Assembly: GCA_943326765.2 (NCBI GenBank)
Contig: CALPUN020000003.1
Span: forward strand, 1 to 35,366
Direction: 5' to 3'
Origin: Bifidobacterium breve
Lineage (GTDB): Bacteria > Bacteroidota > Bacteroidia > Flavobacteriales > Flavobacteriaceae
Length of the DNA: 35,366 nucleotides
Shown: positions 15,965 through 23,845 of the stretch, piece by piece
Layout: each line of letters begins with the position of its first letter
Position numbering within the stretch: the first letter of the stretch is position 1
Made by a program: the position numbers and the translations under genes
The notes under the pieces: generated by a model
What the model saw: the letters and a program-made list of their open reading frames with translations, nothing else
Database searches by the model: none
What the model was told of the DNA's origin: nothing

Positions 15965-16314
15965 TAGGCTAAAGCTTGAAGCGCTTCGTGTATGTTTTTC
16001 GGGCTATTGCCAATAAACACTTTGTGGTTAATGATAAACACCGGGCGGCTTAAAAAAGTATAATGTTCTAACAAGTATTTTTTATAATCCAATTCCGTTA
16101 GGCTTTTCTTTTTCAAGTCTAACGATTTATACAATTGTGCTTTCTTGCTAAACAAGGCTTCGTAGCTTCCGGAAAGTTGAAAGAGTTCTTCCAATTCGGG
16201 TTCGGTAATTGGATTTTGTTTGATATCGTGATATACCAAATCGGCGTTTTTGGGTAAGGATTTTATGATTTTCCGACAAGTGTCGCAAGAGGCGAGGTAA
16301 TAGATTTTGTTCAT
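15964..16314 (-). CDS. ArsC/Spx-family thioredoxin-fold protein
   Basis: The 116-aa protein starts MNKIYYLASCDTCRKIIKSLP, with a C10-x-x-C13 pair where ArsC and Spx proteins carry their redox cysteines. The C-terminal half has SRPVFIINHKVFIGNSP, the cis-Pro-containing segment of the ArsC fold. Classical ArsC enzymes need a specific arginine triad, and I cannot confirm it here, so arsenate reduction is not certain; a redox or adaptor role is equally possible. No ars genes lie nearby. It overlaps the EamA gene by one base and diverges from the DinB-like gene across a 66-base AT-rich gap. Confidence 0.85.
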   Translation of the reverse strand: MNKIYYLASCDTCRKIIKSLPKNADLVYHDIKQNPITEPELEELFQLSGSYEALFSKKAQLYKSLDLKKKSLTELDYKKYLLEHYTFLSRPVFIINHKVFIGNSPKNIHEALQALA

Positions 16315-16380
16315 TTGGAATTCTTTTTACAAAGAAAATTCTTTTGTTTTTGAAAATGCCTATTTTTATAAAAAAATAAC

Positions 16381-16836
16381 ATGCATCAAGTTTTTGAAAT
16401 CACCCGCACCAGCAGAAAAGTATTGGCTCAGTTTTTAGAGCAGTATACTTTGGAACAACTTAACAAAATTCCAGAAGGGTTCAAAAACAATTTAATATGG
16501 AATATTGGGCATTGCATCGTGGTGCAGCAAATGTTGGTTTATAAATTATCGGGGTTGCCGATGATGGTTTCAGAGGAACTGTTTGAAAAATATCGAAAGG
16601 GAACCCAGCCCGAAAGCGATGTTTCCCCAGCAGAACTGGAAGAACTAAAAAGATTACTTTTCGAAACGATCAATCAAACGAAAACCGATGTCGCGCGTAA
16701 AATTTTTAAAAGCTATGATGAATTTACCTCCCTATCAGGCTTTACGATGCGCAATGTTGAAGATGCGATAGCCTTCAATTATTACCATGAAGCCATGCAT
16801 ATTGGAATGATGATGAGTATCCGAAAATTTATTTAA
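16381..16836 (+). CDS. DinB-like metal-dependent protein
   Basis: This 151-aa four-helix-bundle protein has the DinB superfamily metal triad: H44 in WNIGHCIVVQQ, and H136 and H140 in YYHEAMHIGMM. Such proteins include YfiT/BstA-like thiol-dependent transferases and many uncharacterised DNA-damage-inducible proteins. The substrate here is unknown. It has no signal peptide, so it is cytoplasmic. Its 3' end overlaps the 3' end of the convergent lipoprotein gene by 8 bases (16829-16836). Confidence 0.88.
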   Translation: MHQVFEITRTSRKVLAQFLEQYTLEQLNKIPEGFKNNLIWNIGHCIVVQQMLVYKLSGLPMMVSEELFEKYRKGTQPESDVSPAELEELKRLLFETINQTKTDVARKIFKSYDEFTSLSGFTMRNVEDAIAFNYYHEAMHIGMMMSIRKFI

Positions 16837-17590
16837 CCAACAAAAATTCCTCAACCATTTTGTAGGGCAATTCAATGTCGATCGGACCAGTGGCATAGGA
16901 AGCAACTTCATAAGGGTTGTAGTGAAAAACCAAATTTTGCTCTTTAAATAAGATGTTTTTTGGCAATACAAAAACGGAGTTGGGAAAAAAATAGCCTTCG
17001 TCGTTTAAGGAAGCGGCAGGAGAGATATTGAATTTTTTTCGAAATTCGTGCTCTACCAATTGCGTTACTTTTAGCGGGTCTGAAAAAAGCATGTTTACAG
17101 GAATGCTTTTACCTGTTTTCGGATTAAGGAGCAACGAACGAACGGCACCGATTCCGTGAGCTCCACCAGTAAAAATATAATATTCGATCACTACATTTAG
17201 TACATTTTTAGATTGAAATCCTAACGTTGCTGTAGCGGAAGCTTCCCAGGAAGTCGTTTCAGAAATACCGCTTAGTGCCAATTCTTTTTTTACTTGAGCA
17301 TAAGTGGAAATAAACGAATGGGTAAGTTCTTTATAATTGGTTACTTCTTTCGGATTCTCACCAGCGTAAACACTGTTTTTAACGGCATTAAAAACGGCTT
17401 TATTAATGCTGTCTGAAACCGTATTTTTGGAAGCGGCTTCCAAAACCTCCAATTTAATTTTGGCGCATCCTTGCGAAGCAATACAATTCCCGTTAGAACT
17501 TTCGGAATAAACTTTCGGTTCCAATTCCAGTTTTGCATGGCACGCTACTAAAACAAACGCTACTACTAGTAAAGTCCAACTTGTTTTCAT
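16829..17590 (-). CDS. DUF3298/DUF4163-type lipoprotein
   Basis: A 253-aa protein with a lipoprotein signal: a hydrophobic stretch followed by L-V-A-C at Cys17. The body resembles the PdaC/RsiV-like arrangement: a DUF4163-like N-terminal part (FISTYAQVKKEL) and a C-terminal DUF3298-like part with FTGGAHGIGAVRSLLLNPKTGKSIPVNMLFSD. The GGAHG motif is characteristic. It should be anchored in the inner or outer membrane facing the periplasm. Related proteins include anti-sigma factor RsiV and lysozyme-binding proteins, but no such role can be claimed here. It is divergent from the cystathionine synthase/lyase gene. Confidence 0.85.
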   Translation of the reverse strand: MKTSWTLLVVAFVLVACHAKLELEPKVYSESSNGNCIASQGCAKIKLEVLEAASKNTVSDSINKAVFNAVKNSVYAGENPKEVTNYKELTHSFISTYAQVKKELALSGISETTSWEASATATLGFQSKNVLNVVIEYYIFTGGAHGIGAVRSLLLNPKTGKSIPVNMLFSDPLKVTQLVEHEFRKKFNISPAASLNDEGYFFPNSVFVLPKNILFKEQNLVFHYNPYEVASYATGPIDIELPYKMVEEFLLVK

Positions 17591-17642
17591 TGCGAAAAGG
17601 TATTTATTTGTAAAGGTAGTTTTTCATTAAATAATTAAACAA

Positions 17643-17650
17643 TAACTTTG
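17643..17650 (+). promoter_or_regulatory. Bacteroidota -7 box for the cystathionine gene
   Basis: The sequence TAACTTTG matches TAnnTTTG and lies 18 bases upstream of the chosen ATG at 17669. It overlaps an in-frame TTG at 17648, which supports the downstream ATG as the real start. The nearest clear upstream TTTG is too far away to be a normal -33 element. Confidence 0.6.
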
Positions 17651-17668
17651 GCAAAAATTCTAAGTTAC

Positions 17669-18814
17669 ATGAAATTTAATACGAAAACCATTCATGGTGG
17701 ACAACATCATGATCCTAGTACCGGAGCCGTAATGCCTCCAGTATATCAAACCTCAACGTTTGCGCAGGTTAGCCCGGGACAACCTGTAAATCCAGATTAC
17801 GAATACAGTAGAGCGGCCAATCCAACAAGGACGGCATTGGAACAGGCTTTGGCTAGTATCGAAAATGGAACCCGCGGATTGGCTTTTTCATCTGGATTAG
17901 CAGCAACCGATTGCTTGTTGCGTTCTTTCAAAGCTGGTGACGAAGTGATTGCCATGGATGATTTGTATGGAGGAACCTATAGAATGTTTACCAGAATTTA
18001 CAAAGATTCTGGCATCATATTTCATTTTGTTGACATGAATGATACCGCAAAATTCCAATCGTTGATAAATGAAAACACAAAATTGGTATGGGTAGAAACC
18101 CCAACCAATCCGTTGATGAAATTGGCCGACATTCAAGAAATTGCCAAGATCACGAAGGCTAATAAAATATTATTTGCCGTGGATAATACTTTCGCAACGC
18201 CTTATTTGCAACGCCCATTAGATTTAGGTGCCGATGTGGTGATGCATTCTGCTACCAAGTATTTAGGAGGACATTCGGATGTTATTGCCGGAGCCTTGAT
18301 TGTAAAAGACGAAGCGTTAGGCGAACAATTGCATTTTCAACAATTTGCAACAGGAGCGACTTTAGGGCCGATGGATAGTTTTTTAGTGTTAAGAGGAATC
18401 AAAACCTTGCATTTGCGTGTGCAAAGACATTGTGAAAATGGGGGGAAAGTAGCGGTGTTTTTAAGCAACCATCCCAAAATAAAAACCGTTTATTATCCAG
18501 GATTGCCAAGTCATCCTTTTCATGAAATCGCCAAAAAACAAATGAGTGGTTTTGGAGGAATGGTTTCTTTTACGTTTGCTTCTGGCAAGAAAGAAGACGC
18601 TGTAGCATTTTTGGAAAAACTAAAAGTATTTACGCTTGCGGAATCATTAGGAGGCGTAGAGTCGTTAGCGAATCACCCAGCATTAATGACGCATGCATCG
18701 ATTCCGGAAGACAAAAGAAAAGAAATTGGAATCACCGACGATTTGGTTCGGTTGAGTGTTGGAATCGAAGACGAAGAGGATTTAATAGCCGATTTGATAC
18801 AAGCGCTTCAATAA
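17669..18814 (+). CDS. Cystathionine gamma-synthase/gamma-lyase family PLP enzyme
   Basis: This 381-aa enzyme belongs to the Cys/Met metabolism PLP family. It starts MKFNTKTIHGGQ; the in-frame TTG seven codons upstream is rejected because it falls inside the promoter. Family motifs are PPVYQTSTF, EYSRAANPTRTALE, SSGLAATDCLL and the PLP lysine K197 in SATKYLGGHSD. The C-terminal part has TLAESLGGVESLANHPALMTHAS and RLSVGIEDEEDLI. It either condenses an activated homoserine with cysteine or cleaves cystathionine. Sequence alone does not separate synthase from lyase, and no other methionine genes are adjacent. A strong bidirectional terminator follows. Confidence 0.92.
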   Translation: MKFNTKTIHGGQHHDPSTGAVMPPVYQTSTFAQVSPGQPVNPDYEYSRAANPTRTALEQALASIENGTRGLAFSSGLAATDCLLRSFKAGDEVIAMDDLYGGTYRMFTRIYKDSGIIFHFVDMNDTAKFQSLINENTKLVWVETPTNPLMKLADIQEIAKITKANKILFAVDNTFATPYLQRPLDLGADVVMHSATKYLGGHSDVIAGALIVKDEALGEQLHFQQFATGATLGPMDSFLVLRGIKTLHLRVQRHCENGGKVAVFLSNHPKIKTVYYPGLPSHPFHEIAKKQMSGFGGMVSFTFASGKKEDAVAFLEKLKVFTLAESLGGVESLANHPALMTHASIPEDKRKEIGITDDLVRLSVGIEDEEDLIADLIQALQ

Positions 18815-18823
18815 AAGGAATTC

Positions 18824-18861
18824 AAACAAAAAACCAATACAAACGTATTGGTTTTTTGTTT
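18824..18861. terminator. Bidirectional intrinsic terminator
   Basis: A perfect 17-bp inverted repeat (18824-18840 with 18845-18861) surrounds a 4-nt AAAC loop. The arms carry A/T tracts on both outer sides, so it can stop transcription from the cystathionine gene and from the convergent barrel gene. It lies between the two stops at 18814 and 18879. Confidence 0.85.
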
Positions 18862-18878
18862 TTATATGAGATTCGTTT

Positions 18879-19661
18879 TTATTGGATGTAGTAAATATAA
18901 CCCACATTAAACCAAACCAACCAATCGTTTGCTTTGTTTTCTGGATATAAAGAAGGATTAGGATTCAAACCATCCACCCAATTGGAAAAGTAATACTGCA
19001 AGCGCATGTCGACCATTAAATCTGACAATGGCGCTATTTTGTAACGAGTTCCAACACTACCTATGACAGACCAAACAGTTCCTCCAGCATTTTGAGTGGC
19101 ATTGTAATATTTTATAGGAGTCGTTGCAGGAGTATTTAATTTTCCTAATGTTGAAGACGCTTTCGGGTCGTAAAAACTAAATTGTCCTCCCAAACTAATA
19201 AAAGGAGCAAAAGCCCCAACAGTTGCTGTAAAATCACGAATGCTTAAAGGAAAATATTCCAACTGCATCCCAATATTGGTTACAGCAACACTTCCTTTCA
19301 TCGCTCTCAATTGATCGTTAAATAATTTTTTTCTTTTTGAATCCACCCATTCTCCAAAGTGCTTCAAATTACTTTTATTATACGACAATTCACTTCTCAA
19401 TTTGAAGTGATCGTTAAAATAAGTCTCCGGAGTATAACAGTTACAGTCGGCTTTGTAAGAGAAGTTTAGGTAGTGTATTAACCCAATTCCATACCCAGAA
19501 TTTCCTGCGTTTGTAGAAAAATCATGTCTTTCACCATAATCAGATTGAAAAGCAACAGGGCCAACAATAACACCGACTTCATGAGAAAAACCAAATTGTG
19601 CAAGAGTCTTATTTGAAAATCCAAATAAAAGTAAGACGGTTATAATAAGATATTTGGGCAT
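18879..19661 (-). CDS. Outer-membrane-barrel-like protein, THC0290_0291-like
   Basis: I place the start at the Met at 19661 (MPKYLIITVLLLFGFSN, signal peptide ending TLAQ), giving 260 aa. The in-frame Met at 19712 lies upstream of a perfect -7 box and is rejected. The mature protein is rich in alternating aromatic/polar strands and Gly, with motifs such as VGVIVGPVAFQSDYGERHDF, GIGLIHYLNFSYKADCNCYTPETYFNDHF and NDWLVWFNVGYIYYIQ at the end. A terminal aromatic strand is typical of outer-membrane barrels. I recall this sequence as the flavobacterial THC0290_0291 family, of unknown function. It diverges from gdhA. Confidence 0.82.
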   Translation of the reverse strand: MPKYLIITVLLLFGFSNKTLAQFGFSHEVGVIVGPVAFQSDYGERHDFSTNAGNSGYGIGLIHYLNFSYKADCNCYTPETYFNDHFKLRSELSYNKSNLKHFGEWVDSKRKKLFNDQLRAMKGSVAVTNIGMQLEYFPLSIRDFTATVGAFAPFISLGGQFSFYDPKASSTLGKLNTPATTPIKYYNATQNAGGTVWSVIGSVGTRYKIAPLSDLMVDMRLQYYFSNWVDGLNPNPSLYPENKANDWLVWFNVGYIYYIQ

Positions 19662-19688
19662 TAGGATTCGGTTTAGTTCAATTATCGA

Positions 19689-19696
19689 CAAATATA
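19689..19696 (-). promoter_or_regulatory. Bacteroidota -7 box for the barrel gene
   Basis: On the minus strand it reads TATATTTG, a perfect TAnnTTTG match, 27 bases upstream of the ATG at 19661. Its position rules out translation from the more upstream Met. Confidence 0.65.
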
Positions 19697-19764
19697 TAAA
19701 AACATCATTCACTTATAAAATAAAATAAAAAAATACTTATTTATAAACAAGATTTAACACAAAT

Positions 19765-19801
19765 ACTTAAAAAATAGAGCATTAAAAGCTATTTTTTAAG
19801 T
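19765..19801. other. Isolated long inverted repeat in a divergent promoter region
   Basis: ACTTAAAAAATAG (19765-19777) and its exact complement (19789-19801) form a 13-bp stem with an 11-nt loop. It lies about 70 bases from each of the two divergent -7 boxes (19689-19696 and 19871-19878). It could be an operator dyad for gdhA or the barrel gene, or a relic terminator of a lost gene. The sequence does not decide. Confidence 0.55.
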
Positions 19802-19870
19802 TTACAGATGAGGAATAAAATAAATCGGTTGAGATTCTAAAAAAAAGTTTACGGATATTTTTATAAAATG

Positions 19871-19878
19871 TATATTTG
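19871..19878 (+). promoter_or_regulatory. Bacteroidota -7 box for gdhA
   Basis: The sequence TATATTTG matches TAnnTTTG and lies 48 bases upstream of the gdhA ATG. A GTTTAC at 19847-19852 lies at roughly the expected -33 distance, though it is not a perfect TTTG. Confidence 0.6.
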
Positions 19879-19926
19879 TCGCCAATTAACGAAAACGTTT
19901 TCTTAAACGGTAATAATCTAACAATC

Positions 19927-21270
19927 ATGTCACAAAGCATCAACACTTTTATTGAATCAGTTTCAAAAAGAAATCCAAACGAGCCTGAATTTATGCAGGC
20001 AGTTAAAGAAGTTGCTGAAACTGTAATCCCATTTATTGAACAAAATAAAAAATACCAAAACAAAATGCTTTTGGAGCGTATGGTGGAAGCCGAACGCATC
20101 ATTATGTTTCGTGTCACTTGGATCGATGACGCAGGAACAACTCTAGTGAACAGAGGATACAGAATTCAAATGAACTCTGCTATCGGACCTTACAAAGGCG
20201 GGATTCGTTTTCACCCATCGGTGAACTTAAGCATCTTAAAATTCCTAGCTTTCGAACAAACGTTTAAAAACAGCTTGACCACATTGCCAATGGGCGGTGG
20301 AAAAGGAGGCGCTGACTTTGATCCAAAAGGAAAATCAGATATCGAAATCATGCGTTTTTGCCAAGCATTCATGACCGAATTGTCAAAACATATCGGAGCC
20401 GATACAGACGTTCCAGCCGGAGATATCGGTGTTGGAGGTCGTGAAGTAGGATACATGTTCGGACAATATAAAAAATTAAGAAACGAATTTACTGGAGTTT
20501 TAACCGGAAAAGGAATTTCTTTCGGAGGATCATTAATTCGTCCAGAGGCAACAGGTTACGGCGATGTTTATTTCGCACAAAGCATGTTGGCTACAAAAGG
20601 AGATAGTTTTGCCGGAAAGACTGTTGTCATTTCTGGTTCTGGAAACGTAGCACAATACGCTGCCGAGAAAGCCACTCAATTGGGAGGGAAAGTTGTGACA
20701 ATGTCAGATTCTGCGGGATACATCTACGATGCTGACGGAATCAACGCTGAGAAATTGGGCTACGTTATGGAAATTAAAAATACCAACTATGGCAGAATTA
20801 GCGATTATTTAAACAAATATCCTAATGCAAAATACGTTGCAGGAAAACGTCCTTGGGAAGTAAAATGCGATGTTGCGTTGCCATGTGCTACTCAAAACGA
20901 ATTGAACGAAGCAGAAGCTAAAACGTTAGTAGCAAACGGTTGTATTTGTGTTGCGGAAGGAGCAAATATGCCTTCTACTCCGGAAGCCGTTGAAGTGTTC
21001 CAACATGCTAAAATCTTATTCGCACCAGGAAAAGCATCTAATGCAGGTGGTGTGGCTACTTCTGGTTTGGAAATGTCTCAAAACTCTTTGCGTTTGAGCT
21101 GGACCTCGGAAGAAGTTGACGAAAGATTAAAAAGAATTATGTTAGACATTCACAGTTCTTGCGTAAAATATGGTTCTGAAGCCAATGGATATGTTGACTA
21201 CGTAAAAGGAGCCAACATCGCCGGATTTGTTAAAGTTGCCGATGCTATGTTAGGACAAGGGGTGGTATAA
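19927..21270 (+). CDS. gdhA: NADP-type glutamate dehydrogenase
   Basis: The enzyme interconverts 2-oxoglutarate plus ammonia and glutamate, the link between carbon and nitrogen metabolism. I choose the ATG at 19927, giving 447 aa, the typical length for hexameric NADP-dependent GDH. An in-frame TTG at 19876 overlaps the promoter and is rejected. The substrate region contains GPYKGGIRFHP (88-98), PMGGGKGGADFDP with catalytic K126, and DVPAGDIGVGGREVGYM (161-177). The dinucleotide loop VISGSGNVAQYAAEKA and NAGGVATSGLEMSQNS follow. It sits alone between a divergent promoter region containing an inverted repeat and an intrinsic terminator. Confidence 0.96.
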   Translation: MSQSINTFIESVSKRNPNEPEFMQAVKEVAETVIPFIEQNKKYQNKMLLERMVEAERIIMFRVTWIDDAGTTLVNRGYRIQMNSAIGPYKGGIRFHPSVNLSILKFLAFEQTFKNSLTTLPMGGGKGGADFDPKGKSDIEIMRFCQAFMTELSKHIGADTDVPAGDIGVGGREVGYMFGQYKKLRNEFTGVLTGKGISFGGSLIRPEATGYGDVYFAQSMLATKGDSFAGKTVVISGSGNVAQYAAEKATQLGGKVVTMSDSAGYIYDADGINAEKLGYVMEIKNTNYGRISDYLNKYPNAKYVAGKRPWEVKCDVALPCATQNELNEAEAKTLVANGCICVAEGANMPSTPEAVEVFQHAKILFAPGKASNAGGVATSGLEMSQNSLRLSWTSEEVDERLKRIMLDIHSSCVKYGSEANGYVDYVKGANIAGFVKVADAMLGQGVV

Positions 21271-21288
21271 TTCCCTAAAATAAAATGT

Positions 21289-21331
21289 AAAAAAGCCTTT
21301 ATGCTGGTAAAACAGATTAAGGCTTTTTTTT
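21289..21331 (+). terminator. Intrinsic terminator after gdhA
   Basis: An 11-bp stem (21289-21299 with 21319-21329) surrounds a 19-nt loop and ends in a run of eight T, 18 bases after the gdhA stop. Confidence 0.8.
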
Positions 21332-21369
21332 GTTTGCTATATTAAAAAACAATTTTTTTCGTTTTGTAG

Positions 21370-21377
21370 TATATTTG
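21370..21377 (+). promoter_or_regulatory. Bacteroidota -7 box for the porZ-like gene
   Basis: The sequence TATATTTG matches TAnnTTTG and lies 23 bases before the ATG at 21401. The preceding region is T-rich, without a clear TTTG at the right distance. Confidence 0.55.
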
Positions 21378-21400
21378 TTTTAAATTCTTGATGCATTCTA

Positions 21401-23701
21401 ATGAAACGATATTGGCTACTACTGCTTTCCCTTTTGACCCTTTCGATGGGTTTCTCTCAAAACAATAAGTTGTGGAAAGGCTACTTCTCTTACAACGAAA
21501 TTAAAGACCTGTCTCAAAGTACTTCAAAGGTATTTGCGGCATCAGAAAATGCTTTTTTCTCTCAAGATATTTTATCGGGAACGATTAAAACGACCAATAC
21601 TATTGATGGACTTTCAGGCCAAACCATTACCTCTTTTTATCAAAGTCCAACGCTAAAAAAATCATTAATAGGCTATGAAAATGGGCTAATGATTGTCATT
21701 AATGAAGTAGACGGCAGCATGCTCAATGTGGTAGACATCATCAACAAATCTATTCCACAAAATGTAAAAAAAATCAACCATTTCATGGAATATAACGGGA
21801 TTGTTTATGTTTCTTGTGATTTTGGAATTGTGCAATACAACTTAGCAACTCTTCAGTTTGGAGACACTTATTTTATTGGATACAATGGCAATTTAATCAA
21901 CATTACCCAATCGGCTGTTTTTGAAGGCAAAATATACGCCGCAACAAGGTATAATGGAATTTTATCTGCGGAGATCAATAACCCGAACCTTAACGATTAC
22001 AACCAATGGACTACAATAGCTAATTCTGGGTGGTCCGGAATTGAAACTTTCGGCACTAATTTAATCGGAACAACCACAACCGGAAGTTTACAAAAATTAT
22101 CTGGAACTACATTTGTCCCAATTACACAGCTTCCACAACCAGCCATAGATTTAAGATCCAATGGAACGTATTTGACTATAACAACAAAAAATCACGTCTA
22201 CACTTACAATTCCAATTTAATTCAAACCGCCGATATTAATAGCAGTCAAATTCCAGAACCGGCTCTTGAATTTACATGCGCTACAGTCATCAACGACCTT
22301 GTTTTTATAGGAACCAAAGCCAACGGCCTTTTTAGTAAAAGCTTTACAGCGGCTACTTTTGACAATGGTACTCCCGACGGGCCTTTTAAAAACGCCATTT
22401 TTGCGATTAATGCGAGTACGAAAAATCTTTGGGCTGTTTATGGAGGGTATAATATTGATTACAATCCGTTTGTATACGATTCTTTTGGCACCGTCAACAC
22501 CTATGGCATTAGCAAACTTAAAGAAAATGGCTGGTTGAATATTCCGTATTCCGACATACAAGCGGCAGCAGGCCAACCGGTCAATTCCCTTGTTCGTATT
22601 ACGGTTAATCCAAACAATGAAAACCAAGTGTATGTCAGTTCGTATCATTCCGGGCTATTAAAAGTAGAAAACGAGGTGCCTACACTACTTTATGATGAAA
22701 ATAATAGCGGATTGGATCCGATGACCGGAACTGATTATATTCGAACGAACGGAACTGCATTTGATGACTCTGGAAATTTGTGGGTGACGAATGCTCGGGT
22801 GGCTAAAGGATTGAAAGTTTTTAAAACAAATGGCCAATGGCAAGCATTTACGGTCGATTTTAGTGCGATAAACGTGTTTGAAACCGGAAGATTGATTATC
22901 GATAAAAACGGAACCAAATGGATGACTACTGTAAATGACGGTGTATTAGCTTTCAACGAGCGTTATAACAATCGTTTCAAAACGTTAAAAGAAACGTCCG
23001 ACACAGGAAACCTTCCAATTAACGACGTAAGGGCGATGGCCATTGACAATAGAGACCAATTGTGGATCGGAACCCGGAAAGGCCTACGCGTCTTATCCAG
23101 CGTCGATGATTTTTTATCCGATGCCCAAATGACATCCGATGCCATTATTATTTTAGAAGAAAACTTGGCACAGGAATTACTGTACGAACAATCGATTACC
23201 GATATTTTTGTGGATGGTGCCAACAATAAATGGATAGGAACGGCAGATTCTGGAGTATTCTTAGTTTCCGCTGACGGGCAAAAAACCATCTATCATTTTA
23301 CCAGCAACAATTCACCTTTGCCGAGCAACAATATCAATGACATCGACATCAACGGGTTTACAGGCGAAGTTTTTTTTGCCACCACCAAAGGAATGGTTTC
23401 TTTCAAAGGGATATCCACCTTAGCCAATGATAATTTAAACAACGTTTTTGTTTATCCAAATCCAGTGCGACCAGAGTTTACCGGTACCGTAAAAGTTAGC
23501 GGTTTGATGGATAAAGTTCATGTAAAAATCACAGATATCGAAGGAAATTTAGTCAACGAATCCATTTCAGAAGGCGGAACTATCGAATGGGATACGACCG
23601 CTTTCGGAAAGTACAAAGTGGCTTCTGGGGTTTACATGATTTTTGTTTCTTCCGATGATGGAGCAGAAACCAAAGTAAAAAAAGTGATGATTATTCGATA
23701 A
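21401..23701 (+). CDS. porZ: PorZ-like T9SS surface protein (two beta-propellers plus C-terminal sorting domain)
   Basis: The 766-aa protein has a signal peptide (about 1-19, ending MGFSQ) and starts with NKLWKGYFSYNEIKDLSQS, the characteristic PorZ N-terminus. The body is a series of two-component-regulator-propeller blades, with repeats such as LWIGTRKGLRVL, NKWIGTADSGVFLV and VFFATTKGMVSF. The final 85 residues (VFVYPNPVRPEF to KVKKVMIIR) are a C-terminal domain of type IX secretion. In Porphyromonas gingivalis PorZ is part of the attachment complex that delivers anionic lipopolysaccharide to T9SS cargo at the cell surface. By homology this is a working component of the T9SS, not just cargo. 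The next genes are recO and ileS, an arrangement I recall from other Flavobacteriia. Confidence 0.9.
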   Translation: MKRYWLLLLSLLTLSMGFSQNNKLWKGYFSYNEIKDLSQSTSKVFAASENAFFSQDILSGTIKTTNTIDGLSGQTITSFYQSPTLKKSLIGYENGLMIVINEVDGSMLNVVDIINKSIPQNVKKINHFMEYNGIVYVSCDFGIVQYNLATLQFGDTYFIGYNGNLINITQSAVFEGKIYAATRYNGILSAEINNPNLNDYNQWTTIANSGWSGIETFGTNLIGTTTTGSLQKLSGTTFVPITQLPQPAIDLRSNGTYLTITTKNHVYTYNSNLIQTADINSSQIPEPALEFTCATVINDLVFIGTKANGLFSKSFTAATFDNGTPDGPFKNAIFAINASTKNLWAVYGGYNIDYNPFVYDSFGTVNTYGISKLKENGWLNIPYSDIQAAAGQPVNSLVRITVNPNNENQVYVSSYHSGLLKVENEVPTLLYDENNSGLDPMTGTDYIRTNGTAFDDSGNLWVTNARVAKGLKVFKTNGQWQAFTVDFSAINVFETGRLIIDKNGTKWMTTVNDGVLAFNERYNNRFKTLKETSDTGNLPINDVRAMAIDNRDQLWIGTRKGLRVLSSVDDFLSDAQMTSDAIIILEENLAQELLYEQSITDIFVDGANNKWIGTADSGVFLVSADGQKTIYHFTSNNSPLPSNNINDIDINGFTGEVFFATTKGMVSFKGISTLANDNLNNVFVYPNPVRPEFTGTVKVSGLMDKVHVKITDIEGNLVNESISEGGTIEWDTTAFGKYKVASGVYMIFVSSDDGAETKVKKVMIIR

Positions 23702-23705
23702 AGAA

Positions 23706-23740
23706 GTTGGCCGTTGTGAGTTGTCGGTTGTCAGTTTCGA
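23706..23740 (+). repeat. 7-nt-period array after porZ (left arm)
   Basis: Five 7-nt units built on GTTGTnn (GTTGGCC, GTTGTGA, GTTGTCG, GTTGTCA, GTTTCGA) begin four bases after the porZ stop. The reverse complement of this motif forms the array at 23817-23844, so the two are inverted relative to each other. Confidence 0.7.
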
Positions 23741-23792
23741 ATAATCTATTTGAAACATTTACAGAGCTACCAATTACTCAGGATTTAATTCC

Positions 23793-23810
23793 AAAAAGGA
23801 ATCCCTTTTT
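23793..23810 (+). terminator. Terminator-like hairpin between porZ and recO
   Basis: AAAAAGG (23793-23799) and CCTTTTT (23804-23810) pair across a 4-nt loop. The T-run lies within the stem, so termination strength is uncertain. It is placed between the two inverted heptad arrays. Confidence 0.5.
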
Positions 23811-23816
23811 AACGAA

Positions 23817-23844
23817 CAACTCACAACTCACAACTGACAACCCC
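23817..23844 (+). repeat. 7-nt-period array before recO (right arm)
   Basis: Four 7-nt units (CAACTCA twice, CAACTGA, CAACCCC) end one base before the recO ATG at 23846. They are the reverse complement of the units at 23706-23740. Confidence 0.7.
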
Positions 23845-23845
23845 C

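Noticed and set aside
15964-16314. An arsenic resistance operon around the ArsC-fold gene.
   Set aside because: No ArsB, Acr3 or ArsR-like gene is adjacent, and the neighbour is an EamA transporter. The ArsC fold alone does not establish arsenate reduction.
19662-19712. A longer N-terminus for the barrel-like protein.
   Set aside because: The upstream Met lies before the predicted promoter and would bury the signal peptide.
19876-19926. An upstream TTG start for glutamate dehydrogenase.
   Set aside because: It overlaps the -7 box. The ATG at 19927 gives the usual 447-residue protein.
23706-23844. The heptad arrays as a CRISPR array.
   Set aside because: Units are only 7 nt with no spacers of constant length, and no cas genes are present.
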